DNA of 64,000 bases, taken from the NCBI GenBank assembly GCA_016721085.1, contig JADKJI010000021.1, positions 1 through 64,000 of the forward strand, in the 5' to 3' direction. Of this stretch, positions 10,170-19,348 are shown piece after piece. Made by a program: the position numbers and the translations under genes. Each line of letters begins with the position of its first letter. Positions within the stretch are counted from its first letter, which is position 1. The notes beneath the pieces are model-generated. The model had not been told where the DNA came from. It ran no database searches and worked only from the letters and a program-made list of their open reading frames with translations. Origin of the DNA: Chitinophagaceae bacterium (lineage in GTDB: Bacteria > Bacteroidota > Bacteroidia > Chitinophagales > Chitinophagaceae).

Positions 10170-11129
10170 ATGAAACGTCGTCAATTCCTCCAAAACACTG
10201 CGTTATTATCTGTAGCTGCCTTAGCAAATACAAGCGAACTATTCGCCAGAGCACCATTAGTTAATAGGGTAGGTCTGGGATTGTTTTCTATACCAAAGAT
10301 GTTGGATGAGAACTTTGAAGGTGCCTTTGCCATGTTAGGTAAAATGGGATATAAAGAAGTGGAGAGTTTCGGTCCATATGAGTTTAGTACTGAAAAGGCA
10401 AAGTCAGGTTGGGCAGCTGTCACCCCTCAACTAGGATTTAAAGGAAGCGGCTTCTTCAATAAAACAGCTGAGCAGTTTTTGAATGCAGCGAGATCGAATG
10501 GTATCAGTATCCCATCAATGCATACGGATATGGATACATTGCAGACAAAAATGGGTGAATTAGCAGAAGCCGCCCATAAGATTGGTGCTAAATATGTGGT
10601 GCTTCCATCGGTTCCTGATGCAGAAAGAAAAACATTGGATGATTATAAAAGAGTAGCGGAGAAATTTAATGCCATTGGTGATGCAGCAAAGAAAGAGGGA
10701 ATTAAGTATGCGTATCATAATCATGGATATGGTTTGTATAAATTAGACGATGGTTCTATGCCATTGGACATCATTTTCAATCAAACAGATCCGGGATTGG
10801 TTTATTTTGAAATGGATGTGTATTGGACTGTTGCTGGAGGTGCCGATCCTGTTGAATTATTCAAGAAACATAAGGGTCGTTATAAGATGATGCACGTAAA
10901 GGATATGAAGGAACAAAAAAGATTCTCTGGAGATGGAGGTAATGCTACTCAATGGATCGCCCTATTCCCATACATGACCTCTTGTGGAGAGGGAGTATTA
11001 GACCTTCCCAGGATACTTACTGCTGCAAAGCAGAATGGAGTTGATCATTTCTTTGTTGAACAGGATATGGTGGCTTCTCCAGAAATTGCTTTGAAGAAAA
11101 GTATTGACTACATTAAGACATTGAAATAA
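10170..11129 (+). CDS. Sugar phosphate isomerase/epimerase-like protein, Tat-type signal
   Basis: I start at the ATG at 10170, since MKRRQFLQNTALLSVAALA is a twin-arginine-type leader. The body is a xylose-isomerase-like TIM barrel (AP endonuclease 2 superfamily): KMGYKEVESFGPY, SIPSMHTDMD, GAKYVVLPS, KYAYHNHGYG, VYFEMDVYWTVAGG, KMMHVKDMK and DHFFVEQDM hold the metal-binding Glu, His and Asp residues expected at strand ends. In Bacteroidota such exported homologues often sit near Gfo/Idh/MocA oxidoreductases and act on sugars or inositols; here it stands alone. The substrate is not known. Confidence 0.85.
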   Translation: MKRRQFLQNTALLSVAALANTSELFARAPLVNRVGLGLFSIPKMLDENFEGAFAMLGKMGYKEVESFGPYEFSTEKAKSGWAAVTPQLGFKGSGFFNKTAEQFLNAARSNGISIPSMHTDMDTLQTKMGELAEAAHKIGAKYVVLPSVPDAERKTLDDYKRVAEKFNAIGDAAKKEGIKYAYHNHGYGLYKLDDGSMPLDIIFNQTDPGLVYFEMDVYWTVAGGADPVELFKKHKGRYKMMHVKDMKEQKRFSGDGGNATQWIALFPYMTSCGEGVLDLPRILTAAKQNGVDHFFVEQDMVASPEIALKKSIDYIKTLK

Positions 11130-11558
11130 GAGATTGCAAGTAGTGTTATCAATAACTAATGACCATTTGAGAAGATGGTGGTAAATGGCTTGTAGATTTA
11201 TTTGCAATACTAATCTCTCCGTGATTAAAGCAACTGTAGCTTCTTACTAAACTATTAATAGTTCGTCGAAGACTTATTTGACTAAAACGTCTCTTTGACC
11301 ACATACTTTAAAAAGTAAGCAAATGTTATTATGGTTACGTTTAAATCTGCCATTTAATAACTGTAACCCAGCTCAAGAGAACTAAAACAAGATCCAGTAG
11401 TGGAATAAATCTTTACTTATTTGAATTCCGTAATAACCTAAGATTATTTCAGACTTTTTAATTGTCGATTATATTAGTTAAATCTTTCGAACCAAAATAA
11501 ACCTTTAATAATAGAATTTGAGACCGACTGAATCAGAAATTCTACCTTTACAGCCAAT
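11130..11558 (+). other. Intergenic region without visible gene
   Basis: About 430 AT-rich bases between the isomerase-like gene and the RNA methyltransferase gene. I see no open frame with family resemblance, no RNA gene and no strong hairpin. It may hold the promoter of the methyltransferase operon. Confidence 0.5.
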
Positions 11559-12728
11559 ATGAATTTATTTACCACCAGAGGCGAGATTGTTGTTACTTGT
11601 CCAAAGCGGCTGGCCCCTTTCCTTGAATTAGAAATTAAAGAATTAGGCTTCCAGACAGAAGAAACATTTATAACGGGAGTTCGATTGGCGGGCAGTATCA
11701 ACGATTGTATTAAACTAAACCTTAATCTGCGTTGCGCCAGTCAGGTATTATATAAGCTGAAGCAATTTGAAGCGATAAATGCAGATGATATCTATAAACA
11801 TTTGCTGGCATTTCCTTGGGAAGATATAATTCCAGAGAGAGGCTATTTTTCAATCACCAGTAATGTAAATAACCCAACTATTAACAATAGCATGTTTGCC
11901 AATTTACGGGTAAAGGATGCTATAGTTGACAGGTTACGGGATAAAAGAGGCGCCAGACCATCGACGGGTTCTGAACTTACCGGGGCGGTTATTAATCTTT
12001 TCTGGAAAAACGAAAACGCTGAGATTTTCATCGATACTTCTGGCGAATCATTAGGAAGACATGGATATAGGAAAATACCTGGTCAGGCACCTATGCTAGA
12101 AGCATTAGCATCTGCAACAATCTATGCTACCAATTGGGATCGGAAATCTCCATTCGTTAACCCGATGTGTGGTTCCGGTACTATTGCTATTGAAGCTGCC
12201 ATGATAGCCACCAATAGAAGGCCCGGACTGTTCCGTACTAATTACTCCTTCATGCATCTCCAGGGATATGATGAATCAGTTTATTTCCGCGAAGATGCCT
12301 TGCTGGAAGAGCAAATTAAAGAGGTGCCCGAACTTCATATTATTGCCACAGACCTTAGTGCAAGGGCTATTGAAAATTCAAGAAAGAATGCAGTGGCAGC
12401 AGGTGTAGCTAACCTTATTGATTTTAGTGTTTGTGATTTTGCTGATACCAAAATTCCACCCAATGTTCCTGGGGTTTTTTATGTAAATCCTGAATACGGG
12501 GAAAGGCTAGGTGATGTCAGGGAATTAGAAGAAACCTATAGTCGTATCGGTGACTACATGAAAAAGCAATGTGGTGGTTATACAGGGTATGTATTTACCG
12601 GTAATCTGGAGTTGGCTAAAAAGATAGGTCTTAAAGCGAAAAGAAGAATTGAATTTTACACAAGCACCATAGATTGTCGTTTGTTCGAGTATGAATTGTA
12701 CAGTGGAACAAGAGCCACTCCCAAATAA
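11559..12728 (+). CDS. THUMP-domain class I SAM-dependent RNA methyltransferase (RlmL/YpsC type)
   Basis: A 389-residue protein of the RlmL-N/YpsC class, which makes m2G in 23S rRNA. The N-terminal ferredoxin-like and THUMP part is at about residues 5-155 (CPKRLAPFLELEIKELGF, TSNVNNPTINNSMFANLRVKDAIVDRLR). The Rossmann methyltransferase follows, with motif I region NPMCGSGTIAIEAAMIA at about 201-217, DLSARAIENSRKN at about 265-277, and catalytic motif IV at 310-313. Motif IV reads NPEY instead of the usual NPPY, followed by the normal GERLG. It ends 13 bases before the MazG-like gene, so the two are probably co-transcribed. Confidence 0.9.
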   Translation: MNLFTTRGEIVVTCPKRLAPFLELEIKELGFQTEETFITGVRLAGSINDCIKLNLNLRCASQVLYKLKQFEAINADDIYKHLLAFPWEDIIPERGYFSITSNVNNPTINNSMFANLRVKDAIVDRLRDKRGARPSTGSELTGAVINLFWKNENAEIFIDTSGESLGRHGYRKIPGQAPMLEALASATIYATNWDRKSPFVNPMCGSGTIAIEAAMIATNRRPGLFRTNYSFMHLQGYDESVYFREDALLEEQIKEVPELHIIATDLSARAIENSRKNAVAAGVANLIDFSVCDFADTKIPPNVPGVFYVNPEYGERLGDVRELEETYSRIGDYMKKQCGGYTGYVFTGNLELAKKIGLKAKRRIEFYTSTIDCRLFEYELYSGTRATPK

Positions 12729-12741
12729 ATAACTCTTCAAA

Positions 12742-13008
12742 ATGGAACTAGCAGCATTACAGAAATTAGTGCACGATCGTTATTTCGAAACGGATAATGC
12801 CAGAGGAATACACCATACAGCTTTATGGTTTCATGAAGAAGTAGGTGAACTGTCTTCAGCCATAGCAAGAGCTGATAAGGAAAATGCCAAAGAGGAATTT
12901 GCCGATGTATTAATGTGGTTGATGACTCTTGCCAACCTTATGGAAATTGATATGGAAGAAGCTATCGCCTCTTATCTCGCCAATCCTCGTAAAATGCCAT
13001 CCAAATAA
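12742..13008 (+). CDS. MazG-like nucleotide pyrophosphohydrolase
   Basis: An 88-residue, one-domain member of the all-alpha NTP pyrophosphatase superfamily. It carries the metal-binding pattern EEVGE at residues 32-36 and EEFAD at 51-55, followed by VLMWLMTLANLMEIDMEEAI. Such small MazG-like proteins hydrolyse nucleoside triphosphates to monophosphates and are thought to clean up noncanonical nucleotides. Thirteen bases separate it from the upstream RNA methyltransferase. The length is normal for the single-domain branch. Confidence 0.85.
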   Translation: MELAALQKLVHDRYFETDNARGIHHTALWFHEEVGELSSAIARADKENAKEEFADVLMWLMTLANLMEIDMEEAIASYLANPRKMPSK

Positions 13009-13053
13009 TTATAAAGATTATCTCTAATCTATAACCGATATTAGTAGGAGTAA

Positions 13054-13428
13054 ATGGTAAAGGCTATGAATTATCTAAAGATCACCCTTCTCCTTGTTTT
13101 TCTAAGCGGATGTAGGTCCAGAAATGATGTAACCCTGGAGATAAGTAATTCTTCGCAAGTTAATTTTGATAGTGCTGTTGGGTTAGTAAATGATCATAAA
13201 TTCCTCATCAAGACTATTGAGCCTGGTAAAATAATTACTCTCAATATTCCAATATCTTCTATCAAATTGAACGGCAACGATTTTATGCTTCACCTGAATT
13301 TATTCAGCAAAAATCTAAAGGACACCTTAACAGGAATGTTCTATACCGACCTTGGCGGGAATCCAGGCAGAAAATATCTAATTGATATTAGTACTAAAAA
13401 AGAAGTAGGAATTGCTGTGGAATATTAG
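13054..13428 (+). CDS. Hypothetical lipoprotein
   Basis: A 124-residue protein whose family I do not recognise. The N-terminus (MNYLKITLLLVFLSGC) is a lipoprotein signal with the lipobox LSGC, Cys at residue 20 counting from the first ATG. The start at 13054 follows an AGGAG, but the ATG at 13066 would give a more typical signal. The mature part is beta-rich (VTLEISNSSQVNFDS, KIITLNIPISSIKLNGND) and predicted periplasmic. It follows the MazG-like gene by 45 bases and may be the last gene of that unit. Confidence 0.65.
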   Translation: MVKAMNYLKITLLLVFLSGCRSRNDVTLEISNSSQVNFDSAVGLVNDHKFLIKTIEPGKIITLNIPISSIKLNGNDFMLHLNLFSKNLKDTLTGMFYTDLGGNPGRKYLIDISTKKEVGIAVEY

Positions 13429-13561
13429 AGTGAAGAAGCGGTTGTACTTATTCCAGTTACAAATATTTTAAGAGGAAGATCTATTGCTTTTTCCTTCAAT
13501 CTAAACTCTGCGTCTCAGCGGTTAAACACTTTTAAAATTCAGGTTCAATATTTATAACGTA

Positions 13562-14074
13562 TCACTCCTTTCTTATCTCATAAACAAAATTCACCATCGG
13601 CTTCTCCCCATAATACGTCACTTCTTCTTCCCCAATCTTGACTCCTCCTATTCTTTCCATCGCTTTCTGCGAACGGATATTTAAAGCCCCTACATGAAAG
13701 ATAACACGATCGAGATACTGAAAAGCATAATCTAGTAGTAGCTTTTTTACTTGTGGATTGATCTTCTTGCCCCAATAGGCTCTTGATATAAATGTATAGC
13801 CGATCTTGATTTCCTTCTGTTCAGGCAGATGATCATAGAATCTTGTGCAACCAATTACTTCTCCAGTTTTAAGATCCTTTGTAAGGAATGCTCCTCCCGA
13901 TTCCATAGCACCTTTGAAATAATTTCGGAACACTTCTTCTTTATAGCGATCCGGATTTGGATGTTGTTCCCAAATCAAAGGGTCTGAGGCTACGGCATAT
14001 AATACATCAAAATCCTCCTCTTTTAATGGCACTAACTCAATTGTATCGTTATTTAAATAAGGTTGCAAGTTCAT
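13562..14074 (-). CDS. GNAT acetyltransferase, RimJ/RimL type
   Basis: A 170-residue acetyltransferase of the Acetyltransf_3 branch. It has the N-terminal IELVPLKEEDFDVLYAVASDP, FLTKDLKTGEVIGCTRFYDH, then KIGYTFISRAYWGKKINPQVKKL, which is the acetyl-CoA binding loop with an altered glycine pattern, and a C-terminal VGALNIRSQKAMERIG. This branch acetylates N-terminal or free amines of proteins or small molecules. The substrate cannot be told. The gene is intact and alone on the minus strand. Confidence 0.85.
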   Translation of the reverse strand: MNLQPYLNNDTIELVPLKEEDFDVLYAVASDPLIWEQHPNPDRYKEEVFRNYFKGAMESGGAFLTKDLKTGEVIGCTRFYDHLPEQKEIKIGYTFISRAYWGKKINPQVKKLLLDYAFQYLDRVIFHVGALNIRSQKAMERIGGVKIGEEEVTYYGEKPMVNFVYEIRKE

Positions 14075-14207
14075 TTGGTCTGCTATTTTTGGAAGTATAG
14101 TTTCGTTTTAATTGATATTCAAATTTAGAGAATCATAATATCATTTGTACATTATGATTTTTATTAATGAACAATGCAATTTCAGTAACTTCCTTTCTTA
14201 ACGACCC

Positions 14208-15275
14208 ATGCTGATGTTTACATCATTGTCCCCAACCAAAGCTCACTACCCTATACTTGATGGACTTAGAGGAGTTGCTGCGATATTAGTAGTCATATTC
14301 CATCTCTTTGAAGCTTATTTCCCTGTGATGGCGAATCATCCAATGCATCATGGGTATCTGGCAGTGGATTTTTTCTTTTTATTATCGGGATTTGTAGTTG
14401 GCTATGCGTATGATGATCGTTGGAATACAATGAGTGTTTGGCAATTTTTCAAGATCCGGTTGGTTCGTCTTCATCCTTTTGTAATTGCAGGTGTATTAAT
14501 TGGTGGCATTAGTTTCTGGTTAGATCCATTCAAGATGGGCCGACCAGACTCTACATTTTTTGATCTTGTAATAGCAGTATTACTTGGATTTTTATTGATG
14601 CCATCACGCGATATCAGGGGTTGGGGTGAAACTCATCAGTTAAATGGTCCCTGCTGGTCATTGTTACAAGAGTATATCGCCAATATATTCTATGCATTAT
14701 TCGTAAGGAAGTTCAATAAGATTGCTTTGACAATTCTAGTAATCTTAAGTGCTATAGCCTTAACAATTACTGCTAACTGGAGAGGAGATGTGGGCACAGG
14801 CTGGAGTTATGAAACTTTCTGGATAGCATTTGTACGAATGATGTTCCCGTTTTTTGCAGGCTTATTGTTATTCAGAACCGGTAAGCTAATTAAGATGCGT
14901 TTTGCATTTCCTATTTCCTCTCTTATTCTGGCAATATTATTTTTTCTCCCAACATTCAAGTTTAATGGTTTTTATGAGGCAGCCAGTATCATCATAGCAT
15001 TCCCGTTGATTGTTGCAATAGGAGCGGGTGGAGCTGTAAGTGGAGCATGGGCAAAGATTTGCAAATTTGCAGGAGATATATCTTATCCGATTTATATCAC
15101 GCATTATCCCTTTATCTATATCTATACAATGTGGATTGCTACAAAGAAGCCAAGTCCAGCTCAGATAGTTCCGGTGGCCATCGGATTGTTTTTCTTCTTC
15201 ATACTACTTGCTTATGCCTTATTGAAACTGTATGATGAACCAGTACGGAAATGGCTAAAGAGGAAATATCTATAA
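14208..15275 (+). CDS. Acyltransferase 3 family membrane protein (OafA/YrhL type)
   Basis: A 355-residue polytopic membrane protein with about ten hydrophobic helices. The family hallmark is at the N-terminus: YPILDGLRGVAAILVVIFHL, with the DGLRG motif and the conserved His after the first helix, then LAVDFFFLLSGFVVGYAY. The C-terminus has the family motif ISYPIYITHYPF. Members transfer acetyl or other acyl groups to sugars of the cell envelope or to small molecules. The start may be either ATG (14208 or 14214). It converges with the following minus-strand gene, overlapping by six bases. Confidence 0.87.
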   Translation: MLMFTSLSPTKAHYPILDGLRGVAAILVVIFHLFEAYFPVMANHPMHHGYLAVDFFFLLSGFVVGYAYDDRWNTMSVWQFFKIRLVRLHPFVIAGVLIGGISFWLDPFKMGRPDSTFFDLVIAVLLGFLLMPSRDIRGWGETHQLNGPCWSLLQEYIANIFYALFVRKFNKIALTILVILSAIALTITANWRGDVGTGWSYETFWIAFVRMMFPFFAGLLLFRTGKLIKMRFAFPISSLILAILFFLPTFKFNGFYEAASIIIAFPLIVAIGAGGAVSGAWAKICKFAGDISYPIYITHYPFIYIYTMWIATKKPSPAQIVPVAIGLFFFFILLAYALLKLYDEPVRKWLKRKYL

Positions 15276-15962
15276 TTGATCTGCCGATTTTTTTATTACT
15301 GCAAAGTAAACTTCAGCTCTAATTTGGAAGCCTAGACGTTTATACATTTCGATGGCACGAATATTATCTTGTCTTACATGAAGGAATGGAGTCTCTCCAT
15401 TTTCAATAATTGTTTGGCAAACCATTGATGTAAGACCAGAAGCATAATTTTTCCCAAGATGATCGGGATGGGTACATATGGCACTTACTTCTGTATAGCC
15501 GGTAAGATGCAGGCGTTCGCCAGCCATAGAAATTAAAGTATCACCTGAGTAGATGCCAAGATAGTTGCCGAAATCGATGGTCTTTTCATAAAAGGGCCCT
15601 GGTTTGGTCTTGGCTGTCAATTCAAGCATTTGAGGAATATCTCTTGATTCAAGTTTTTGAATAGTATGGGATGGATTTGTATAAGGTTTAAAATCCAGAC
15701 ATACCAACTGGAATAAGGGTAGTGAGAATATGATTTGAAACTCTGATGGCAGTCTGGGTTGATTTACTTTCATGATAGAGAACGACCTGTTTGAAGGTAA
15801 TGCTGCGATGAGAGTATGGAGGTCTGATTCGTCCCAGTTTTGAAGTCCAACAAAAGGAGACATGTTTTCCGGGTAATATTTCAAGTTGTCATTGCCAGAG
15901 TTGTAGTGGTTGTCGACGGAGCTGAGTGCTTCCCAAACGGGGTTGTCAAGTAAATGCGCCAT
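15270..15962 (-). CDS. GNAT family N-acetyltransferase (FR47-like)
   Basis: A 230-residue protein with a GNAT domain in its C-terminal half: SRDIPQMLELTAKTKPGPF, YLGIYSGDTLISMAGERL, the acetyl-CoA segment VSAICTHPDHLGKNYASGLT, and FLHVRQDNIRAIEMYKRLGF, as in FR47-like acetyltransferases. The N-terminal half is a degenerate domain with WDESDLHTLIAALP. Substrate unknown. The region just upstream of its start holds a cluster of palindromic repeats. Confidence 0.83.
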   Translation of the reverse strand: MAHLLDNPVWEALSSVDNHYNSGNDNLKYYPENMSPFVGLQNWDESDLHTLIAALPSNRSFSIMKVNQPRLPSEFQIIFSLPLFQLVCLDFKPYTNPSHTIQKLESRDIPQMLELTAKTKPGPFYEKTIDFGNYLGIYSGDTLISMAGERLHLTGYTEVSAICTHPDHLGKNYASGLTSMVCQTIIENGETPFLHVRQDNIRAIEMYKRLGFQIRAEVYFAVIKKSADQL

Positions 15963-15987
15963 GGGCGTGAAATTAGGAAATGGATTT

Positions 15988-16150
15988 GAGATGTCATCTC
16001 CCGAGATGTCATCTCGGGAGATGACATCTGAGGAGGGAAAAACGGTAGATAATGGGAAAATCCTCAGGCTTTTTTAGTTTTTTAAACTCAGGTTGACATC
16101 TCGGGAGATGTCAACCTGGAGGAAGTCAACCCGGGAGAAGTCAACCTCCC
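15988..16150. repeat. Cluster of palindromic REP-like repeats (site A)
   Basis: Two or more palindromic units between two minus-strand genes. The first (15988-16030) contains GAGATGTCATCTC (16003-16015), a GG centre and GAGATGACATCT (16018-16029). It shares 35 consecutive bases with site D at 31542-31578. The second (16091-16116) is a perfect 12-base-arm palindrome, GGTTGACATCTC, GG, GAGATGTCAACC. A third, decayed unit is at 16121-16150. A conserved T-rich flank (TTTTTTAGTTTTTT) precedes both the second unit here and site D. I take these as REP-type substrates of the RAYT transposase at 30849. Confidence 0.8.
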
Positions 16151-16153
16151 TTA

Positions 16154-16884
16154 TCAAAACCTAAATCCAACTGAAAGCCCTGTCCTGAATCCAGGCAAAA
16201 ACCCACTATACGCCGCTTTCACATTCCTTGCAGAAGCATTTACCGTAACGGTTGCCTTGTCTTTTATAAGTGGAATATCATTGATGAAGTTCTCTATCTC
16301 ATTTTGTGCATCTGCTGCGGCTGATGGATCCCAGGCAGAACCACTTCCCTGTTCCTGTGCATCCAGGTTGAACTTGGAAGTATTAGCTTCCGGTCCCAGA
16401 AAATACCAATCAAATACGATTCGTTTGGCTATCATGAATTGTAATCCTAATTGTGCTCCAATGCCAATTCCACTATATGTAGTGGATAAATTAAAGGGCT
16501 TGCTTACAGTTTCAATTGTAAAATTCGTAGTAGTCGTAGCTTTATTGTCGACATATTTCACGTAAGGCTCAAAATAAAACCCTGTCATATGCCTTTTGCC
16601 CAAATACATTCGGTAACCAGCCATTACAGAAAGTGTTTTTATCTTAAGCGTACGGTCTTCGTTATCGATGTTCCTTGTGATATTCGTTTCACTTGGGAAC
16701 CCGAAATTGAATGTGACCGACTTCTTATGCTTAAAATTGTATTCGCTTCCTAATCCTATTTTACCAAGAGCCAAACTGGCTGGCGCCCATTTTATTACTG
16801 TTGAACTGTTATAGTTTGAAGATTCTTGTGCAAAAGAAGAAGCAAAGAAGAGTATCATTAATGATAAGAGAAATGTTTTTTCAT
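16154..16884 (-). CDS. Outer-membrane beta-barrel protein, frameshift in signal peptide
   Basis: Predicted outer-membrane protein of about 243 residues. The mature part alternates hydrophobic beta-strands (VTFNFGFPSETN, TLSVMAGYRMYLG, FYFEPYVKYVD, GIGIGAQLGLQFMIA) and ends with GLSVGFRF, with a terminal aromatic as barrel proteins require. The signal peptide is complete only if the A-run (plus-strand T-run 16876-16881) has one more base, giving MKKTFLLSLMILFFASSFAQ from the ATG at 16884. This resembles DUF3575-type proteins. Function unknown. Confidence 0.75.
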
Positions 16885-17018
16885 AATAGTGGGGTTAAGG
16901 AAGATTTTTAATGAGGTTAAACCTGTTTAAAAAGTAAATTTCGTACTATTCCCTCAGCAAAACTATTATATAAGCACTAACACCTATTTTAACGCCGACT
17001 CTTACTGAACTATTATGC

Positions 17019-17701
17019 TTATTCTTCCAATTTTAAGGTATTGATATCAGTCCTGATTCTTTCGATTTCTAATGCAAGTGTGCCATTATAAACACCCCTG
17101 ATTCTCCTGTGCTTATCAACCAATATGAAGTTCTCTGTATGAAGAAACTCGTTACCTGTTTGGTAATAACCTATCGAATCACCTGCAAAATACTCGCGTT
17201 TTGCAAGTGAATATATTTCGGACTTATCTCCTGTTAGCAGGTTCCATTTTTTGCATCTACTTTATTGTCAAGTGCATACTTTTTCAATACAATAATACTA
17301 TCCGCCTCGGGAGTTACTGAATGAGAAAGTAAAATGATATCTGGGTCATTCTTATATGATTCCTGTAACAATTGCATATTAGTTGCCATCTTCGGACATA
17401 TTCCCCTGCATCTGCTAAAGAAGAAATTAGCGACATAAATTTTACCATTTACATAATCCTGTGTGATTGTATTTCCATCCTGATTGGTAAATGAGAATTT
17501 TGGAATTGTATGTATACTTTTATACGCACTATCTGCGAGTGATATCCATTCGGGAGTCCAGTCTGGTTTATTGAAAAACGGAAGACTTTCGTTTGTGGCA
17601 ATAGGTACATCTTCCGCTTTATTATCAGAAGAATTTTGATTGCAGGAAAATAAAGAGGAAGTAATTATTATTCCAATTATATATAAAACAGATCTTACCA
17701 T
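17019..17701 (-). CDS. SCO1/SenC family copper-binding lipoprotein, frameshifted
   Basis: Thioredoxin-fold protein of the SCO1/SenC/PrrC family, which delivers copper to cytochrome oxidase. A lipobox SLFSC puts the lipid-bearing Cys at residue 20. The copper motif CRGIC (residues 98-102, CxxxC) sits after KIYVANFFFSR. The third ligand, a His, is in FLHTENFILVDKHRRIRG near the C-terminus. The frame breaks at the T-run 17247-17252 and resumes as WNLLTGDKSEIYSLAK, so one base restores a normal length of about 227 residues. It follows the YwqK-like gene by 29 bases, in a likely operon with YHYH and YwqK-like proteins. Confidence 0.85.
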
Positions 17702-17730
17702 TAATTTTATTTAGAGTATTGATATAGTTA

Positions 17731-18339
17731 TCATTTGCCTGGATTCATGCAAAGCTTTAATCCGATTAATCCAAAACGTCTTCCATTTTTTACAACATAA
17801 TTAGCCCTTATAACGCCATTTTCCCACCACATTTTCTGACTTCCCTCTTCATAACCTTTTCTATAATGGAATATTCGATAAGATTGTCCATTCTGGTACC
17901 ATTCTTTCAATACACCCTCATGCTCTCCTTCTTCGAAATGATATTCAAATTTTGGATTTCCATTTTCCCAATAACCAGTATGGGTTCCAACTTTCTTGCC
18001 TGAACTGTAATATCTCGTTTCCTGTATAATATTCGGAGAATACCATTTTTTTGAAATCCCTTCTTGCAACCCATTCCTGTAACTCATAATAACAGCCGTA
18101 TCGCCAGTAGTGAATAGTCTTATTACATGGCCATTATACTTTCTATCATTATAGAATAATGTATCCTGTTTATTTGTGAAAGAAGGATCATCTTCTCTAT
18201 ATGTAATATCAGGAACACCTGATTCTTGCATAGTAGCCTTCTCTATTGATTTCTTATCAAGAACATTCCTGAAAGTGATATTCTTGCAACTTGAAATAAC
18301 TAGTGTAATAAGAAATATCAGTAAACTATATCTCGTCAT
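17731..18339 (-). CDS. YwqK/MORN-repeat lipoprotein
   Basis: A 202-residue lipoprotein (signal MTRYSLLIFLITLVISSC, Cys at 18) with five or so copies of the MORN_2 variant found in YwqK-type proteins: YNGHVIRLF, QEGISKKWYSPN, KVGTHTGYWENGNPKFEYHF, HEGVLKEWYQNGQ and EEGSQKMWWENG. YwqK in Bacillus was named an antitoxin, but most Bacteroidota relatives are envelope proteins of unknown role. It lies between the YHYH and SCO1 genes with gaps of 7 and 29 bases, which points to one transcript and perhaps a shared envelope or copper-related function. Confidence 0.8.
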   Translation of the reverse strand: MTRYSLLIFLITLVISSCKNITFRNVLDKKSIEKATMQESGVPDITYREDDPSFTNKQDTLFYNDRKYNGHVIRLFTTGDTAVIMSYRNGLQEGISKKWYSPNIIQETRYYSSGKKVGTHTGYWENGNPKFEYHFEEGEHEGVLKEWYQNGQSYRIFHYRKGYEEGSQKMWWENGVIRANYVVKNGRRFGLIGLKLCMNPGK

Positions 18340-18346
18340 AGTGCTA

Positions 18347-19138
18347 TTAATTACTTACAGTGCCAGGTGTTCCAAAATAGCCACTGCCGTTAATATAGGG
18401 GTCATTGTTCGTAACGTGGTAATGATAAATTCCATTGGGATAATCTGTAGTAGCATGACTATGTCCATGGTAGGCATCGAGGTTCGACTCTGCTACAGCC
18501 ACCCCGTTTTCTTCAGGACCATATACAGGAAACCCATCTAACAAGAAACCAAGCAACGATGACTTTGTTGCTGTAACTGTAGTAAGATATAATGGCTCTA
18601 CATGATAGTGATACATTCCACCTGGTGCAGGATGTCCCCAGTATTTATCAAACGATACCACTTCATTAGTCAAGGGTTGGTTCGGACCAGCATATTGATT
18701 AAAGAATGGAACCCCATTCAGGGAAACACCTATTGGTCCAAGAGGTGTGGCCTGGTGGCTGGTAGCCTCCTTGGGATTCAACGGAATTTTGAAACTGTAA
18801 TTCTTTTCACTGATGGAATTTGGATTTTTTGAAAAGGTATTCCCTTTAAATGTAGTACCAGAAAAGTCTTCATATAAGCTACTGGAAGTAGGATAATAGA
18901 TGCTTTTATGGTCAGGAACACCTTTTGATTTTATAGTAATATAGGTTCCATCAGAAGTGATGCTGGATGCGCCATAGACTTTTTTGTAAACATCAGGAAC
19001 AGTAGTGTTGTTGCTTCCAGATGAGGTAGTATCAGTATTTTTAGAACAGCTACTAAATAGTATGGCCCAAAATACAACAGAATAGATCATTTGCATGAGT
19101 ATGGTTTTAGCTTTTAATGAGTGGCAGGGTTGCCCCAT
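18347..19138 (-). CDS. YHYH-domain lipoprotein
   Basis: A secreted lipoprotein with the YHYH domain, named for two copies of a Tyr-His-Tyr-His motif. Here they read GMYHYHVEP (about residue 178) and GIYHYHVTN (about residue 239), with GFPVYGP and DAYHGHSHAT between them. The family is of unknown function; the clustered His suggests metal binding (inference). The signal peptide with ILFSSC makes the ATG at 19096 a better start than the one at 19138. First gene of the minus-strand YHYH - YwqK - SCO1 group. Confidence 0.82.
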   Translation of the reverse strand: MGQPCHSLKAKTILMQMIYSVVFWAILFSSCSKNTDTTSSGSNNTTVPDVYKKVYGASSITSDGTYITIKSKGVPDHKSIYYPTSSSLYEDFSGTTFKGNTFSKNPNSISEKNYSFKIPLNPKEATSHQATPLGPIGVSLNGVPFFNQYAGPNQPLTNEVVSFDKYWGHPAPGGMYHYHVEPLYLTTVTATKSSLLGFLLDGFPVYGPEENGVAVAESNLDAYHGHSHATTDYPNGIYHYHVTNNDPYINGSGYFGTPGTVSN

Positions 19139-19348
19139 AATAGATATACAGACATATAAGATGTGCTTGGAAAGGAAATCCTTCTCTTAGTTTAATTTTT
19201 ATTCCTATTTATTTTCAGGGGAAGGGTTGATGATTAATCGTATTTTTCATCTAAAACCTTCCATTTATTACCAAATAAGACCTTAAAAAAGAAAAATTGT
19301 CGTGAAGCGAAGGAATATTTACTGGCAAGCATCTATACTAATTACAGA

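Noticed and set aside
15988..16150. CRISPR array
   Set aside because: Units are palindromes of unequal spacing without unique spacers of fixed length, and no cas gene is present.
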